Assembly: GCA_025937835.1 (NCBI GenBank)
Contig: JAICQO010000029.1
Coordinates: forward strand, 1 to 64,000
Source of the DNA: Polyangiaceae bacterium
GTDB taxonomy: Bacteria; Myxococcota_A; Polyangia; Polyangiales; Polyangiaceae
Direction: 5' to 3'
Length of the DNA: 64,000 nucleotides
Shown here: one piece after another, positions 35,146 to 44,903 of the stretch
Position numbering within the stretch: position 1 is the first letter of the stretch
Layout: each line of letters starts with the position of its first letter
Notes under the pieces: model-generated
Told to the model about the DNA's origin: nothing
The model's input: the letters and a program-made list of their open reading frames with translations, nothing else
The model's database searches: none
Translations under genes and position numbers: made by a program

Positions 35146-37849
35146 CGTTCACTCGCGGTTTGGAGGTGATCACGCTACGGTCCAGGTAGACTCGGTTGTC
35201 GTCGTTGCCGTCCACGCAGTCGTGCAGACTCGCAGGCGGGTAAACGCTCTTCAGCGCGTGGAAGACGTCGAGCAGGTCCTCGAGCGCGGCCCGCAACGCC
35301 GCAGCGTCCGCGGGCACCTTGCGGAGCTCCGCGAGCCAGGCACAGAACACGCTTCGCAGCGAGGCGAGCTGCACAGCGGAGACCCAGCACACCTTGACCG
35401 CCAGGTGCGCGGGGACCTCGTAGCGAATCGCGTTCTCCGCGAAGCGGCGCCAGTCAATGTTGCCGTTCTCGAGCCCGCCCTCCCCCGAAAGCACGAGCGT
35501 GAGGCGAAACGAGTACGGATCTTCTTCGCCGCAGGTCGCGCAATTTTCGGGCAAACACACGTTCAGCAGCGGATCGTCGAGCTCCCGCGGACGGAGCAAC
35601 AGGTGCTCGATGACGAGCACGTCGTCGTCTGGCGGCCGCAGACCGAGCAAGCGCTTGATGCGCAGTCCGAGCCCCGCCGCGTTCGAGACGGCATCCGGCG
35701 CAACCGGCGGGCAACACGCGGCGGCGCGCGTGTAGTCGAAAGACTTGGCCCGATCGTGCGTCATGACCGGCAAATCGCGCAAGAACGCGATCTTGTCCTC
35801 GATCAGGCGAGCCTGCGCCGCGGCCTTGCTCTCCGAGTGCCGGAACAGCATCACGGAGTAATCTGCAAACGACTCGGCGAAGCGGCTGAGCAGGTGATCG
35901 AGAAACCGGTTGCGACGATCGAGCCAGCGCGGCTCGGTCTCGAGCAACGCCTGCAGGCGCGCAGGGTCCATTCCGCGGTAGAGCTCGGCTTCCACTCCAG
36001 GCAAGAGCGCGTCGCCGATCAGCCGCGAGAACACGCTCCGATCGACCGTGTCATCGACCGCGAACAGCTCCTTCACGTGCGCCAGCTGGGCGAGGTAGTT
36101 CACGAGCAGCTGCTCGAAGAACAGCAGGTAAGCGCGGAGCTGCTTGGCGAGCGACAGGCGCGCGACGCCGGCGCTTGCCGGGAGCCCCTCCGGTCCGACG
36201 CCGTAGTTTCGCGGCAGCTGGTGCTGCACGGGCAGGTAATCGTCGAGCTCTCGATGGACGCCGCGCGGCACCTCCAGATCGTTCTCCAGGCCGTACAGCT
36301 TCGGGCGCGAGCGCTTGCCGCGAATCACCTGCAGCACTTCGTCGAGCTCGGTCTGGTCCGGCAGGAACGTCAGACCGTTCTTGAAGACCAGGAACTTGGT
36401 GGCGAGCGAGTAGAAGCGCGGAGCGTGACCGGCGCTGATCCGGAGCTCCCACGGCTCGGAGGGGCCGCTCTGCCGCCCTTCGGCGTCGTACCTGGACATG
36501 CGGAAGTTCCGCACGGCCTTCACACCTTCGATATCGGCGATCAGGTTGACGAGGTCGCTCGCGTACACGACCTTGCGGAGCTCGGTGGCGTCGACTTCGG
36601 CGCTTTCGAGGAAGCCCTGATCGAGCGCCGGCCCTTCGAAGATCTCTTCCACGGGTGTGCCCGCGTCGAGCAGCTCTTTCAGCGTGCGAAAGCGCAAATC
36701 CGGGCTCAGATACTGGTCGATCAGATCGTAGGCTTCGGCGAGCACGGCCTCGATGTCGGCGCTCGCCTCGACGTCGAGATCCGCACACACCGCGACGTCT
36801 TCGATCGGCACCGGCGTGACGGCGCGGAAGTCTTCACACAGGTTGCGCACCGAGTGCAGGCAGCGCGTCGCCGTCGCGAGGATCGCGTCTGCCTCGAGAA
36901 CCGTCCGGTGATAGCGACCGACCGCGCCCGACGGACCTGCGTCCTCGAGCGCGGCCTTCAGCTCCGGCCAGGTGAGGGCACGGCGCGCCGCGTCCGAGGG
37001 GAACCAGACCCGCATCGGGACGTCCACGAACGTGAGGCTGCCGCTGGAGGCCGGATCGGCGGCGTCCGCCAGGTAATCGACCTGGAACGTCGCGAACAGC
37101 ACGGTTTTCAGCGCGCGCGCACGATCGCCTTCGGCGACGTCTTGGTCGTCGGCCTTGTTGCCCGAAATCCATTGGACGGTGACGCCCTCGATGCGGCTCG
37201 CCGGCGCCCGGAACGCGGCGTACGCGACGGGGTCCGCGGCAAGCGTATTCCAGTTCGGGAAACGGAGCTCCACCAGGGCCGTGAAGCGTTCGCCGCTGGC
37301 GCTCACGTAGCTCGCACGCTGACACACCTTGCCGCTGTTCGGGTTTCCGAGCTGCGCGTCGTCCTCGAACTCCACCAGTACGTCGTAGAGGCCGCGCGGG
37401 ACGACGAGGTGCTCGGTTTCGGGTGAATAGCGGAGCCGACTCGCCTTGCAATCCGCGTAAATTGGGAACGCGTAGTCTTCGACCACGCCCAACCAGGCGT
37501 TCTTGACGCCGTCGAGATCGATCAGCTGCTTGCGAAAATCGCGCAGCGTGAGCGGGTTCATCGTGAGAATCTCGCGCGCCGTATAGAACGCTTGCCGCGC
37601 GGGGTTCGGCGGCAGCTTGGGCGGCTCGGCGAGCAGATCGGCGACCGGGAAGTCGGCGCGGTACCCGAGATCGGTGATCGCGTAACACAGCACCTCGAGC
37701 AGCGTGATGCCCGGGTCGTGCAGGTTGTAGTCGGTCCAGAGCGCGCTCCCGAGCCGCTCGATGTGCCGGAGCCCTTCCTCCCGGAGCAACGTGTAGTTTT
37801 GCGCCGGAGCGAGCGCGGGGACCTTGGCGATGCTGAGTGACGTGCTCAT
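35126..37849 (-). CDS. eCIS baseplate protein (Afp12-like)
   Basis: 907 aa. The real start is the ATG at 37849 (MSTSLSIAKV), which overlaps the upstream stop as ATGA; the frame stays open far upstream but only as a shadow of the Afp11-like gene. The N-terminal LWTDYNLHDPGITLLEVLC and AITDLGYRADFPV are characteristic of Afp12-type baseplate wedge proteins. Cysteines cluster at CLPENCATCGEED near the C-terminus. Its position after gp25 and Afp11 agrees with the conserved eCIS order. It should form baseplate wedges with Afp11. Confidence 0.85.
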   Translation of the reverse strand: MSTSLSIAKVPALAPAQNYTLLREEGLRHIERLGSALWTDYNLHDPGITLLEVLCYAITDLGYRADFPVADLLAEPPKLPPNPARQAFYTAREILTMNPLTLRDFRKQLIDLDGVKNAWLGVVEDYAFPIYADCKASRLRYSPETEHLVVPRGLYDVLVEFEDDAQLGNPNSGKVCQRASYVSASGERFTALVELRFPNWNTLAADPVAYAAFRAPASRIEGVTVQWISGNKADDQDVAEGDRARALKTVLFATFQVDYLADAADPASSGSLTFVDVPMRVWFPSDAARRALTWPELKAALEDAGPSGAVGRYHRTVLEADAILATATRCLHSVRNLCEDFRAVTPVPIEDVAVCADLDVEASADIEAVLAEAYDLIDQYLSPDLRFRTLKELLDAGTPVEEIFEGPALDQGFLESAEVDATELRKVVYASDLVNLIADIEGVKAVRNFRMSRYDAEGRQSGPSEPWELRISAGHAPRFYSLATKFLVFKNGLTFLPDQTELDEVLQVIRGKRSRPKLYGLENDLEVPRGVHRELDDYLPVQHQLPRNYGVGPEGLPASAGVARLSLAKQLRAYLLFFEQLLVNYLAQLAHVKELFAVDDTVDRSVFSRLIGDALLPGVEAELYRGMDPARLQALLETEPRWLDRRNRFLDHLLSRFAESFADYSVMLFRHSESKAAAQARLIEDKIAFLRDLPVMTHDRAKSFDYTRAAACCPPVAPDAVSNAAGLGLRIKRLLGLRPPDDDVLVIEHLLLRPRELDDPLLNVCLPENCATCGEEDPYSFRLTLVLSGEGGLENGNIDWRRFAENAIRYEVPAHLAVKVCWVSAVQLASLRSVFCAWLAELRKVPADAAALRAALEDLLDVFHALKSVYPPASLHDCVDGNDDNRVYLDRSVITSKPRVNDAADRD

Positions 37850-40800
37850 GCGACGTACGGCTCGATGCTGTGCGCGGAAGCGGGCGCCGAGACGAGCACG
37901 CTGCGCGCGGTGGACGCGGTCGCCACTTCCAGGTCTTCCACCGGCGCGCCGCCTTCGGTCTGGTGGCGCAGGCGCACGTCGGTGATGAAATCGACGTAGG
38001 GGCGCTCGTCGATGAAGTCGACCAGGCTCGACTTCGGGATGCTCCCTCCAAGCTCGAGCTCGAGGCCCTCCGAGAACGCCCACGGCGAAAGGAAGCGCAT
38101 CAGCTCGTCCACGAGCAGCTTCGAATAGTAAGTAAAGTCGTCGTAGCCCGCGGCCAGTCGCAGCTTGAGGCTGACGCTGAGCTCTTCGAACAACGGGTTT
38201 GCCACGCACACGCGCGGCGCAGCAGCCGTGTTTGCGAGCTGACCCGTGACCCGCTCGCGCAGGAACGTCTGGATCTCGTCGAGCACGCTCTGCTGGGTGT
38301 ACGGCTTCAGCAGCTGAGTGTCGTTTCGCCCCTCGAGCTTCGGCAGCGTGATCAAGCTGACCCAGCCGGGCGCGTTCTCGTTGTGGATCGCGGCGCCGGT
38401 CGAGGGGTCGTTGCCGATCCGCGTGTGGTGGAGGCACTTCACGCGGTGGATCTGCGGAAACGCCTCGAGCACGAGGTGCTCGTAATCCCAGATCGTCGAG
38501 GCGCGGCCCTTGTGACGGAGCCGTTCGCTCGCGCGCAGGTTGAACGCCGCGTCGTCCTCCCGCGGCCGTCCGCCGAACGAGGAGAACGGTTGCTCGAATT
38601 TCTTGAACGCGGCGTCTGCGATCCACAGCTTCTTCACGGTGCCGGGCGCGACCGGCTGGTCCATTGCATCCGGCGCGTTCCCTCGATCTTCGAAGGTGGC
38701 GTGGAGCGCCTGAGCGTGCACCGCGAGCACGCGACACACGGCTCCCACCGCTGCGGTGACCGAGGCGCGGAGCCAGAGCAGGCCGTGCGGCATGAGTCCG
38801 GTATCCGTGGTGGCGCCGTCGGGGATCGCAAAGCCGAGGATGCCGGAGCGCGTGAGCTGGCGCGTGCCATCCCGCACCTCGCCGGCCTCGAAGGGCTCCC
38901 AGCGGTCGCCAGCCCAGTAACTCCAGCTGACGTGCTTCTCGGGCTTCGCGAGCAGCGGGAGCGTCGTACCTTCCAGCACCTGTACCAGCAGATTCACCGA
39001 CTGCCGCGCCGAAAGCCCCGTGAGCCCGATGTACCACTCGGCCTGGTTGTCGGGCTCACCGGGCGAGCGAAACTGCGGCAGCAGGCGATGGTTCGAGCTG
39101 CCTGCGGGCGGGAGCAGCTGCTCGGCGATACCGAACGGGCCCACGTGATAAAAGCGCACCGCACGCGGCGCGCTGGGCTGCGTGGTGAGATCGACGACGC
39201 CGGTCTCCGCCGAATACACGAGGCTGATCGAGTCGATCAGCGGCACGTAAGGTTCAGCGGGCGGCGAGGGCTCCGTGTCCGTCCGGTCCCCCTGCAGCCA
39301 GGTGTTGTAGGCGAGCGTGAACTTGACGTACTCCGTCGGGTAGCTCGCGTGGCCGAAGTCACCGTCGAGCACCAACCGGAAAAAGCCGCCGCGCGCGCTC
39401 GCGTCGTACGCCAGCGGCGCTCCGGGGTCGTCGACCAGCGCCGCGTCCGGGATGCAGAGATTCGACGTCAGCGTGCGTTGCGTCGCGTCTCCCGCGATCG
39501 CGTTCCCAGTCTCCGCGTGGGCTGCGTTTTGCCAGGTCCCAGCGTTCAAGAACTGCAAGGTGGCGCCGGTCGCAGCTGGCTTGCCTGCCGGCGCTGCTCC
39601 ATTGCTCCAGGCGATGTCCAAGTTGAACTTCGCGCCCTTCTTGCCGAACATCTCGGCGCTGCCGACGACGAAGGGCACGCCCGCCTTTGGCGTCGCTCCC
39701 CACGGCATGAACGGCTTGGACGGATCGAGCCCGCCGTCCTTGCCGGCCAGCACGAGCTGGCGAATGCCGTCTCCCGTGTACTCGTCCCCCGACGTGGTCC
39801 CGACCGTTACTCGCACCTCCAGGCCCTGCACGGGGACGTCTTTCAGCGCGTCGTAGCCGCAGACGCTGCCGGGCTCGTTCTTCAAGACGAGCTCGACCAC
39901 GGGCAGCCCGGGCTCATAGCCGGCGCCGTGCAGCTTGGGATCGAAGGCGGTCACCGCGGGATCGGCCGGCTCGAGCTCCACGAGCAGGCGCGTGCCAGCG
40001 CTTCCCCCTTCGAGCGCAGCCGCCTCGATCTGCGCGACCGGCTTTTCGAACCAACCTTTCGGGTGAGTGAGCCGGCAGCGAAGCTTGGCCTTGTCGAAGC
40101 TGCCGAACGGCTGCGGTGTCTTGACGGTGAGCTCGAGCGTGCGTTTGCCCTCGGCCAGAAACAAAAGCGGCGACGCGATGCCGAAGCCGACGCGCGCCGC
40201 CGGCATGGCAATTTCGGTGATCGCTCCCGACGTGTCGGGCGTCGCGTTGAGAAAGGGGTGAAAGTCGCCCATCTCGCTCGTGAGCTTGCCGCCCACGCCG
40301 TCCGAGGAGTCGATCACGCTCGCGGCAAACAGGCGCCCCGAGCTGCGCAGCGAGCTCGACAGGCGCAAGTCCGACGGCTCGACACGGTAGAGCGCCATCA
40401 GCGATGCGACCCTGGCCTGGTTGAAGGTGGTGTCCGCGTCGAGCGCGTAGAGGCGATCCTTACGCGCGCTGTCCTTGTCCCCCTTGAACAGCGTCCCGCG
40501 AGAAAGCGCCGCCGACTCGCGCCCCTTCGCGAGCTCGGCGATCAGATGCACCTGGTCCGGCTTCGCCGGTTTCGGCGCGAGCCGCAGCACCTCCCGATAG
40601 TAGAAGTCGAGGTGCCGTCGGCCGATGCCGTTGAGCTGGTCGCGCGCGCTGCGGAACAGCCGCAAAAACGCCAGAAAGAGCGCATAATGGGGCTCGTGGC
40701 CGTTGCTCTCGAGGCTCTTGAGCAGCGCCGCCTCGGCGTCGACGATCAGCCGCGCATACGCTTGCGTGAAGCCGTCGAACGCGGAGCTGAACAGGAAGTG

Positions 40801-41514
40801 GTTCGCCGCGTGACTCACCTGCTCGAACACACTGGCGCCGCGGTACACGCTGTCGTCGGCGATCACCGCCGCGTAGTCCGGCGTCTCGGCGTCGAACCAG
40901 GCCTGGGACAACCCCCCGGCGGACGCCAGGGCCAGCGCGTCGTTGACCTTCGTGTTCAGCACGGAGAAGTCGATGCTCGTGACCGGCGCATACAACCCCC
41001 CAGCGAGCGCACCCTTCAGATAGGCGAGCACCCGCCGCAGCGAGGGCCCGAGCTTCGAGCCGATCACGCTGCCGAGCGTGGCCTTGAACTCGAGCTCGAG
41101 CGGCAAGCGGAAATAGTGCGCGTCGATCGCCTGTGCCAGCGTCAGCACCAGGCTGAAGGACTCGCTCAGTTTCGCTCTCAAGGCGTCGACCTCGCCGGCG
41201 TGGTCGTCGTCGCGCAGAAACCCGAAGCGCGCCGCGAGCTGTTCTCGGTACAGATCGACGTCCTGCACCGCGAAGCTGCCGAGCACCGCCGACACGTCCC
41301 TCGCGAAGAACGCCTGCCACCCCCGCAGTGACTCGGCGCCGTCCGTCGAATAGTAGGAAAGGTGCTTCGCGAACCCGGACGCGAACACGATCCAATCCGC
41401 GTAGTCGTTCTCGTCGATCTGGACGTACGTTTCCGAGAGCGCGGGCAAGCGGCGCTCGGACTGGCTCGTGCCGGCGTGGCCGAGCGGGCTCAGCGACTGG
41501 GCGCAGTTCGCCAT
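37846..41514 (-). CDS. eCIS baseplate protein (Afp11-like, baseplate J-type C-terminus)
   Basis: 1222 aa. The N-terminus (VQIDENDYADWIVFASGFAK, HLSYYSTDG) is the typical start of the large Afp11 homologues. The C-terminal third has the baseplate-J-like signature LRASERLRHKGRASTIWDYE and LVLEAFPQIHRVKCLHH. It is the counterpart of T4 gp6, forming the baseplate wedge. The start overlaps the 3' end of the gp25 gene by 25 bp and the stop overlaps the Afp12-like start by 4 bp. Confidence 0.87.
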   Translation of the reverse strand: MANCAQSLSPLGHAGTSQSERRLPALSETYVQIDENDYADWIVFASGFAKHLSYYSTDGAESLRGWQAFFARDVSAVLGSFAVQDVDLYREQLAARFGFLRDDDHAGEVDALRAKLSESFSLVLTLAQAIDAHYFRLPLELEFKATLGSVIGSKLGPSLRRVLAYLKGALAGGLYAPVTSIDFSVLNTKVNDALALASAGGLSQAWFDAETPDYAAVIADDSVYRGASVFEQVSHAANHFLFSSAFDGFTQAYARLIVDAEAALLKSLESNGHEPHYALFLAFLRLFRSARDQLNGIGRRHLDFYYREVLRLAPKPAKPDQVHLIAELAKGRESAALSRGTLFKGDKDSARKDRLYALDADTTFNQARVASLMALYRVEPSDLRLSSSLRSSGRLFAASVIDSSDGVGGKLTSEMGDFHPFLNATPDTSGAITEIAMPAARVGFGIASPLLFLAEGKRTLELTVKTPQPFGSFDKAKLRCRLTHPKGWFEKPVAQIEAAALEGGSAGTRLLVELEPADPAVTAFDPKLHGAGYEPGLPVVELVLKNEPGSVCGYDALKDVPVQGLEVRVTVGTTSGDEYTGDGIRQLVLAGKDGGLDPSKPFMPWGATPKAGVPFVVGSAEMFGKKGAKFNLDIAWSNGAAPAGKPAATGATLQFLNAGTWQNAAHAETGNAIAGDATQRTLTSNLCIPDAALVDDPGAPLAYDASARGGFFRLVLDGDFGHASYPTEYVKFTLAYNTWLQGDRTDTEPSPPAEPYVPLIDSISLVYSAETGVVDLTTQPSAPRAVRFYHVGPFGIAEQLLPPAGSSNHRLLPQFRSPGEPDNQAEWYIGLTGLSARQSVNLLVQVLEGTTLPLLAKPEKHVSWSYWAGDRWEPFEAGEVRDGTRQLTRSGILGFAIPDGATTDTGLMPHGLLWLRASVTAAVGAVCRVLAVHAQALHATFEDRGNAPDAMDQPVAPGTVKKLWIADAAFKKFEQPFSSFGGRPREDDAAFNLRASERLRHKGRASTIWDYEHLVLEAFPQIHRVKCLHHTRIGNDPSTGAAIHNENAPGWVSLITLPKLEGRNDTQLLKPYTQQSVLDEIQTFLRERVTGQLANTAAAPRVCVANPLFEELSVSLKLRLAAGYDDFTYYSKLLVDELMRFLSPWAFSEGLELELGGSIPKSSLVDFIDERPYVDFITDVRLRHQTEGGAPVEDLEVATASTARSVLVSAPASAHSIEPYVA

Positions 41515-41954
41515 TCAAAGGCTGTTCCGGTGAGAAAACCGAGCTCCGTCCCCTGCGCGACGTAGAAGGGGAACACGAAATTGTGGCGGGAGTTCGTGGC
41601 GCGAACGACGTAGTCGATCTGGATCAGCAGCCGGCCCTCGCTCTGCTGGCTGTCGTCGAGCTCGATGCGCTTCGCGTCGATCCGCGGCTCGTAATAAAGG
41701 ATGGCCGTCTTGATCCGATCTTTGACCAGGCTCTTCATGGTCCGGTTCATCGAGTCGAAGACGTACTCCTGAAGATCGCAGCCGTACTCGGGCAACATCA
41801 CGCGCTCGCCGACTGCCGTCGTCAGCAAGATCTCGAGGCTGCGCTCGATGTCGAGCTCCCGCTCGGTCATCTCGACACCGCCGCGATCGATCTCGAACTT
41901 CGGCGGAAAGCTCCAGCCGCGCCCGAGGAAACCTGGATCCTTCACGTCGGCCAC
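41490..41954 (-). CDS. eCIS gp25-like baseplate protein (Afp9-like)
   Basis: 154 aa from a GTG start one base after the PAAR stop. The gp25/lysozyme-like fold signature is clear: DIERSLEILLTTAVGERVM, LPEYGCDLQEYVFDS and the helix TMKSLVKDRIKTAILYYEPRI. In contractile systems gp25 initiates sheath polymerisation on the baseplate. The PAAR-then-gp25 order is the reverse of the afp9-afp10 order in the Serratia prophage. Confidence 0.93.
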   Translation of the reverse strand: MADVKDPGFLGRGWSFPPKFEIDRGGVEMTERELDIERSLEILLTTAVGERVMLPEYGCDLQEYVFDSMNRTMKSLVKDRIKTAILYYEPRIDAKRIELDDSQQSEGRLLIQIDYVVRATNSRHNFVFPFYVAQGTELGFLTGTAFEWRTAPSR

Positions 41955-41955
41955 C

Positions 41956-42246
41956 TCAGCCTCCGATGTTCACGGTCGGCGCGCCGACCGTGATGCTGCC
42001 GCCGTGCGCGGTCGGGTCACCCATCCGCGCCGCGGCGCTGCCGCCGATCTTCACCGTGGAAGAGCCGGAAATGATCGTGTCGGGCGGCCCCGAGCAAACC
42101 GCGGAATCGCCGACTCGCGCCGCCGGTTGCCCCGCGATCAACACCGTCGGGCAGCCCGCCGGCAGCACCGGCCCCCCGACGTGCGGCACCGTGCCCGAGA
42201 CCATCGGACACGTGTGCATGTCTCCAATGCGTGCAGCGGAAGGCAT
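41956..42246 (-). CDS. PAAR-domain spike tip protein (Afp10-like)
   Basis: 96 aa. A complete PAAR fold of Gly-rich repeats: PSAARIGDMHTCP, PVLPAGCPTVLIAGQPAARVGD, SAVCSGPP and AARMGDPTAHGGSI. The His and Cys residues are placed to bind the metal at the cone tip. It sharpens the VgrG-like spike. No C-terminal extension, so it is not itself an effector. It lies 20 bp after the spike gene. Confidence 0.95.
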   Translation of the reverse strand: MPSAARIGDMHTCPMVSGTVPHVGGPVLPAGCPTVLIAGQPAARVGDSAVCSGPPDTIISGSSTVKIGGSAAARMGDPTAHGGSITVGAPTVNIGG

Positions 42247-42266
42247 CGTTCGTTCCTCGCAGCTCT

Positions 42267-44027
42267 TCAGTTGATGTTCACGACAGGGCCGGACAAATCG
42301 GCGCTGCCCCCCAGCGAAAGTTGACTGCCGGCACCGCTCGCGAGCTTCGCCGACTTCGTGCCCTCGGCCTCGAGCTTGCCGGAGGCGTTCAGCTTCACGT
42401 CGCCCGTGGCCTCGAACACCAGATCCTTGGCGCTCGAGAGCTTGATGCCGTCGGCATCCAGGGTGAGCTTGTTGCCGTTCTGATCGGCGATCTCGACCTT
42501 GGTTTCGTCTTCGGAGAGCGTCAGTGAGTTTCCGGACGGCGTGTCGATCAGGACGACCTTCTTGTCGTCGTCGAAGCTGACGCGCAGCCCCGAGCGACTC
42601 TTGTAACCCTTGACGTGGTTGTCGTCGGAGGCCGGCTCGGGGGCGGGCTTCGCGCTCGAGTGGAGCTGCCCCAGCACCACGGCGTGCCGCGGATCACCGT
42701 CGATGAAGCCGACCACGACCTCGTCGTCGATCTCCGGTCGAAACCAGGTGCCGCGTCCGTCACCGGCGTCCAGCGTGGCCAGCCGGCACCAGGCGCCGTC
42801 GTCCTCCGCGTGAATCACGGGGATCCGCACGCGCACGCGCTCTTCGCCGTCCGGATCGCCCTCGAGCGCCACCACCACGCCGAGCTGCAAGCCGACGATG
42901 CCAGGGAGCAGGCCGCCGGCGCGCGGAGGCCGCACGTCGAACCTCTTCACGAACCACTCGGGGTCGAGCCCGAACTGAAAGCTCGTCTTCCACGCGCCCT
43001 GCTCGAAGCGCTGGGCAACGCCGGACACGAACAGCTTGCCTTGAAAGCGCGCGCCCACTCCGCGGAGCTCGATGAAGTCTCCGGGCTTCACGTCCGAGGT
43101 GCCGTCGATGCTGACGCGCCCGCGGATCTTCGCGAGCCGGTGGCGCAGCAGCCTGCCGTCGAGCCAGCTCTGGATCTCGCCATCCGGGAGGGTGGCTCCG
43201 TGCACGAGGCGGTAGTCCGAGTCACCGAGCACCGCCGCGAGATCCGTCGGCGCCAGGTTCCCCGCCTCCGGCACGCCCGGATCCGCCGCTTGCAGCGAGT
43301 CGTTCACCGCCTGGGCCGCGGCGTTCCAGGTCGTGGCCGAGACACTCGCGGGTTGGAGCCGCGCATCGATCGCCGCGTCGAGCTCGTGCACGGTCGCGCC
43401 GTACTGCACGACCAGCACCGGCTCGGCGGCGAGATCCGGCGCCTTCACGCGCACCGTCCCGTCTTCGACGAACACCAGCTTTCCGGAGGCTTCGGCTCGA
43501 CAGAGCGCCATGTCCCAGTCGGTCACGTCGTGTTGCACGACCGTGCCGTGCTGGTGCGTGGTGGCCTCGACGTCCTTTTCCAGCCCGTGCGCGTCGATCA
43601 GCTCCTCGAGCACGTCGCTGTCGGTGACGGACTGAAAGTAGCGGCTGTGACGCGCGCCGGCCATCTTCTCGGCCGCGTCCTTCAGGTCGACCACGAGCAG
43701 CGAGCTGCCTTGACGCACCTTGATCGAGACCCGCACCACGAGCCCCTTGAACACCGTCTTCTCCGACGCGCGATAGCCGAGCTTGATCTCGATCTCCTTA
43801 CCCGGCTCGAACTCCGCGCTGTCGCTGACCGCGAAGGTTTCGCGGGACGCCTCGCCGTCGAGGATCACCAGCGTCGCCATCGGGATCCGCCCGATTTCGC
43901 GCGTAGTCGCTACGGATAGGATCTGCACCGTGCGCGGCACCGCCTGCCCACCGCTCGTGAGCGAGCAGGTCGCCACCGACTTCGCCTGGCTCGAGGGAAT
44001 GGTGCGCGTGTTGTTTTGCGCGCTCAT
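42267..44027 (-). CDS. VgrG-like spike protein (Afp8-like)
   Basis: 586 aa. The first 370 residues correspond to the gp27-like and OB-fold parts; the OB fold is marked by EERVRVRIPVIHAEDDGAWC and GTWFRPEIDDEVVVGFIDGD, then HAVVLGQLHS. The C-terminus is a regular beta-helix needle (GNSLTLSEDETKVEIADQNG, then GNKLTLDADG) ending GPVVNIN. This is the trimeric central spike that carries the PAAR tip. The ATG overlaps the LysM gene stop by 4 bp. Confidence 0.95.
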   Translation of the reverse strand: MSAQNNTRTIPSSQAKSVATCSLTSGGQAVPRTVQILSVATTREIGRIPMATLVILDGEASRETFAVSDSAEFEPGKEIEIKLGYRASEKTVFKGLVVRVSIKVRQGSSLLVVDLKDAAEKMAGARHSRYFQSVTDSDVLEELIDAHGLEKDVEATTHQHGTVVQHDVTDWDMALCRAEASGKLVFVEDGTVRVKAPDLAAEPVLVVQYGATVHELDAAIDARLQPASVSATTWNAAAQAVNDSLQAADPGVPEAGNLAPTDLAAVLGDSDYRLVHGATLPDGEIQSWLDGRLLRHRLAKIRGRVSIDGTSDVKPGDFIELRGVGARFQGKLFVSGVAQRFEQGAWKTSFQFGLDPEWFVKRFDVRPPRAGGLLPGIVGLQLGVVVALEGDPDGEERVRVRIPVIHAEDDGAWCRLATLDAGDGRGTWFRPEIDDEVVVGFIDGDPRHAVVLGQLHSSAKPAPEPASDDNHVKGYKSRSGLRVSFDDDKKVVLIDTPSGNSLTLSEDETKVEIADQNGNKLTLDADGIKLSSAKDLVFEATGDVKLNASGKLEAEGTKSAKLASGAGSQLSLGGSADLSGPVVNIN

Positions 44028-44710
44028 CCTGCCGACCTCTCGAACGGAGGAAAGTAGAGCTGCTGACCCGGCGTGAGCCGCCGGAAGCTCGCGAGCCCGT
44101 TGGCGCGAGCCACCTCGAGGTAGTACCGCGCGTCGCCGTAGATCCGGTGACAGAGCAGCGGCAACGTGTCACCCGCCTTCACGACGCGCACGTGCGTCAG
44201 ATCCGGGCTCTGGGCGTTCTCCTCCGCGACGCGCAGGTTCTCTTCCTTGAACTCCTTGAACGTGACCTTGCAGACCGCGCGGATCGGCGCGCCGTTCGGG
44301 TTGAAGAGCTTGTAGGTGATGAGGATGCCAGTGCAGCGGCCCTTGAAGATCAACGTGCCCCAGGCGAGCTTGAAGAACTTGGGCTCGTGCGTCTCGCCGT
44401 CGTAGCCGATCAGAAACGTGGAAAAGTCCTGGAGCTCCTGGCCGATGTCGGCGCGCGGGTTGCCGTCGATGATGCCGGTGTTGTCGAACAGGAACTCGAA
44501 CGACATCTCCTCGGGCAGCTTGAGCTCGAAGCGCGGTTGATTGCCGCTCGTGCCCTGGGCCTGGCTGTCGTTGAATTCCATCTTGGCCTCGATGGAATAG
44601 GTCTCGGGGTTGATCATCGCCGTGAACGGCTCGCCCACCTGCGAGTCCTTCCCGAGCACCGGATCGTTGTAGGCGAAGATCTGCATCTTCTCGAGCTCAC
44701 CGGCCTCCAT
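44024..44710 (-). CDS. LysM-domain baseplate hub protein (Afp7-like)
   Basis: 228 aa. The N-terminal part is the conserved eCIS/phage hub-linker domain (FTAMINPETYSIEAKMEFND, SFEFLFDNTGI); the C-terminal 50 residues are a LysM module (VKAGDTLPLLCHRIYGDARY, LTPGQQLYFPP). It corresponds to T4 gp53/Afp7, which joins tube-end proteins to the spike and wedges. It starts 3 bp after the DUF5908 gene and overlaps the spike gene by 4 bp. Confidence 0.95.
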   Translation of the reverse strand: MEAGELEKMQIFAYNDPVLGKDSQVGEPFTAMINPETYSIEAKMEFNDSQAQGTSGNQPRFELKLPEEMSFEFLFDNTGIIDGNPRADIGQELQDFSTFLIGYDGETHEPKFFKLAWGTLIFKGRCTGILITYKLFNPNGAPIRAVCKVTFKEFKEENLRVAEENAQSPDLTHVRVVKAGDTLPLLCHRIYGDARYYLEVARANGLASFRRLTPGQQLYFPPFERSAG

Positions 44711-44713
44711 GCC

Positions 44714-44893
44714 TCAGCGCTCCTTTCTGTCCGTGTCGATGCGCAAGATCTCCTCGACGGCGCGCTGAATCGTGGCCGCGTCGTCGGCCTGGCCGCGGCC
44801 GCTCGCTGTGCCGCCTGCCGCCTCCGTCGTGCCCTGTTTCGGTGGCGGCGCGACGTTGACCTTGATGTTCAGCTCTCGGATCACGAGCGGCAT
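44714..44893 (-). CDS. 59-aa DUF5908-like protein (Afp6 position)
   Basis: This short frame starts MPLVIRELNIKVNV, matching the beginning of DUF5908 proteins found in eCIS loci between the tube and LysM genes. A Gly/Ala linker and a helix (ATIQRAVEEILRI) follow, ending DTDRKER. It sits 10 bp after the second tube gene and 3 bp before the LysM gene. Afp6-type proteins are small and their exact role is unknown. Confidence 0.85.
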   Translation of the reverse strand: MPLVIRELNIKVNVAPPPKQGTTEAAGGTASGRGQADDAATIQRAVEEILRIDTDRKER

Positions 44894-44903
44894 GCTTGCT
44901 CCC

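Noticed and set aside
37850-39037. N-terminal extension of the Afp12-like frame
   Set aside because: The frame stays open upstream of 37849 but that part is an out-of-frame reading of the Afp11-like gene; the ATGA junction and the family start MSTSLS mark the true start.
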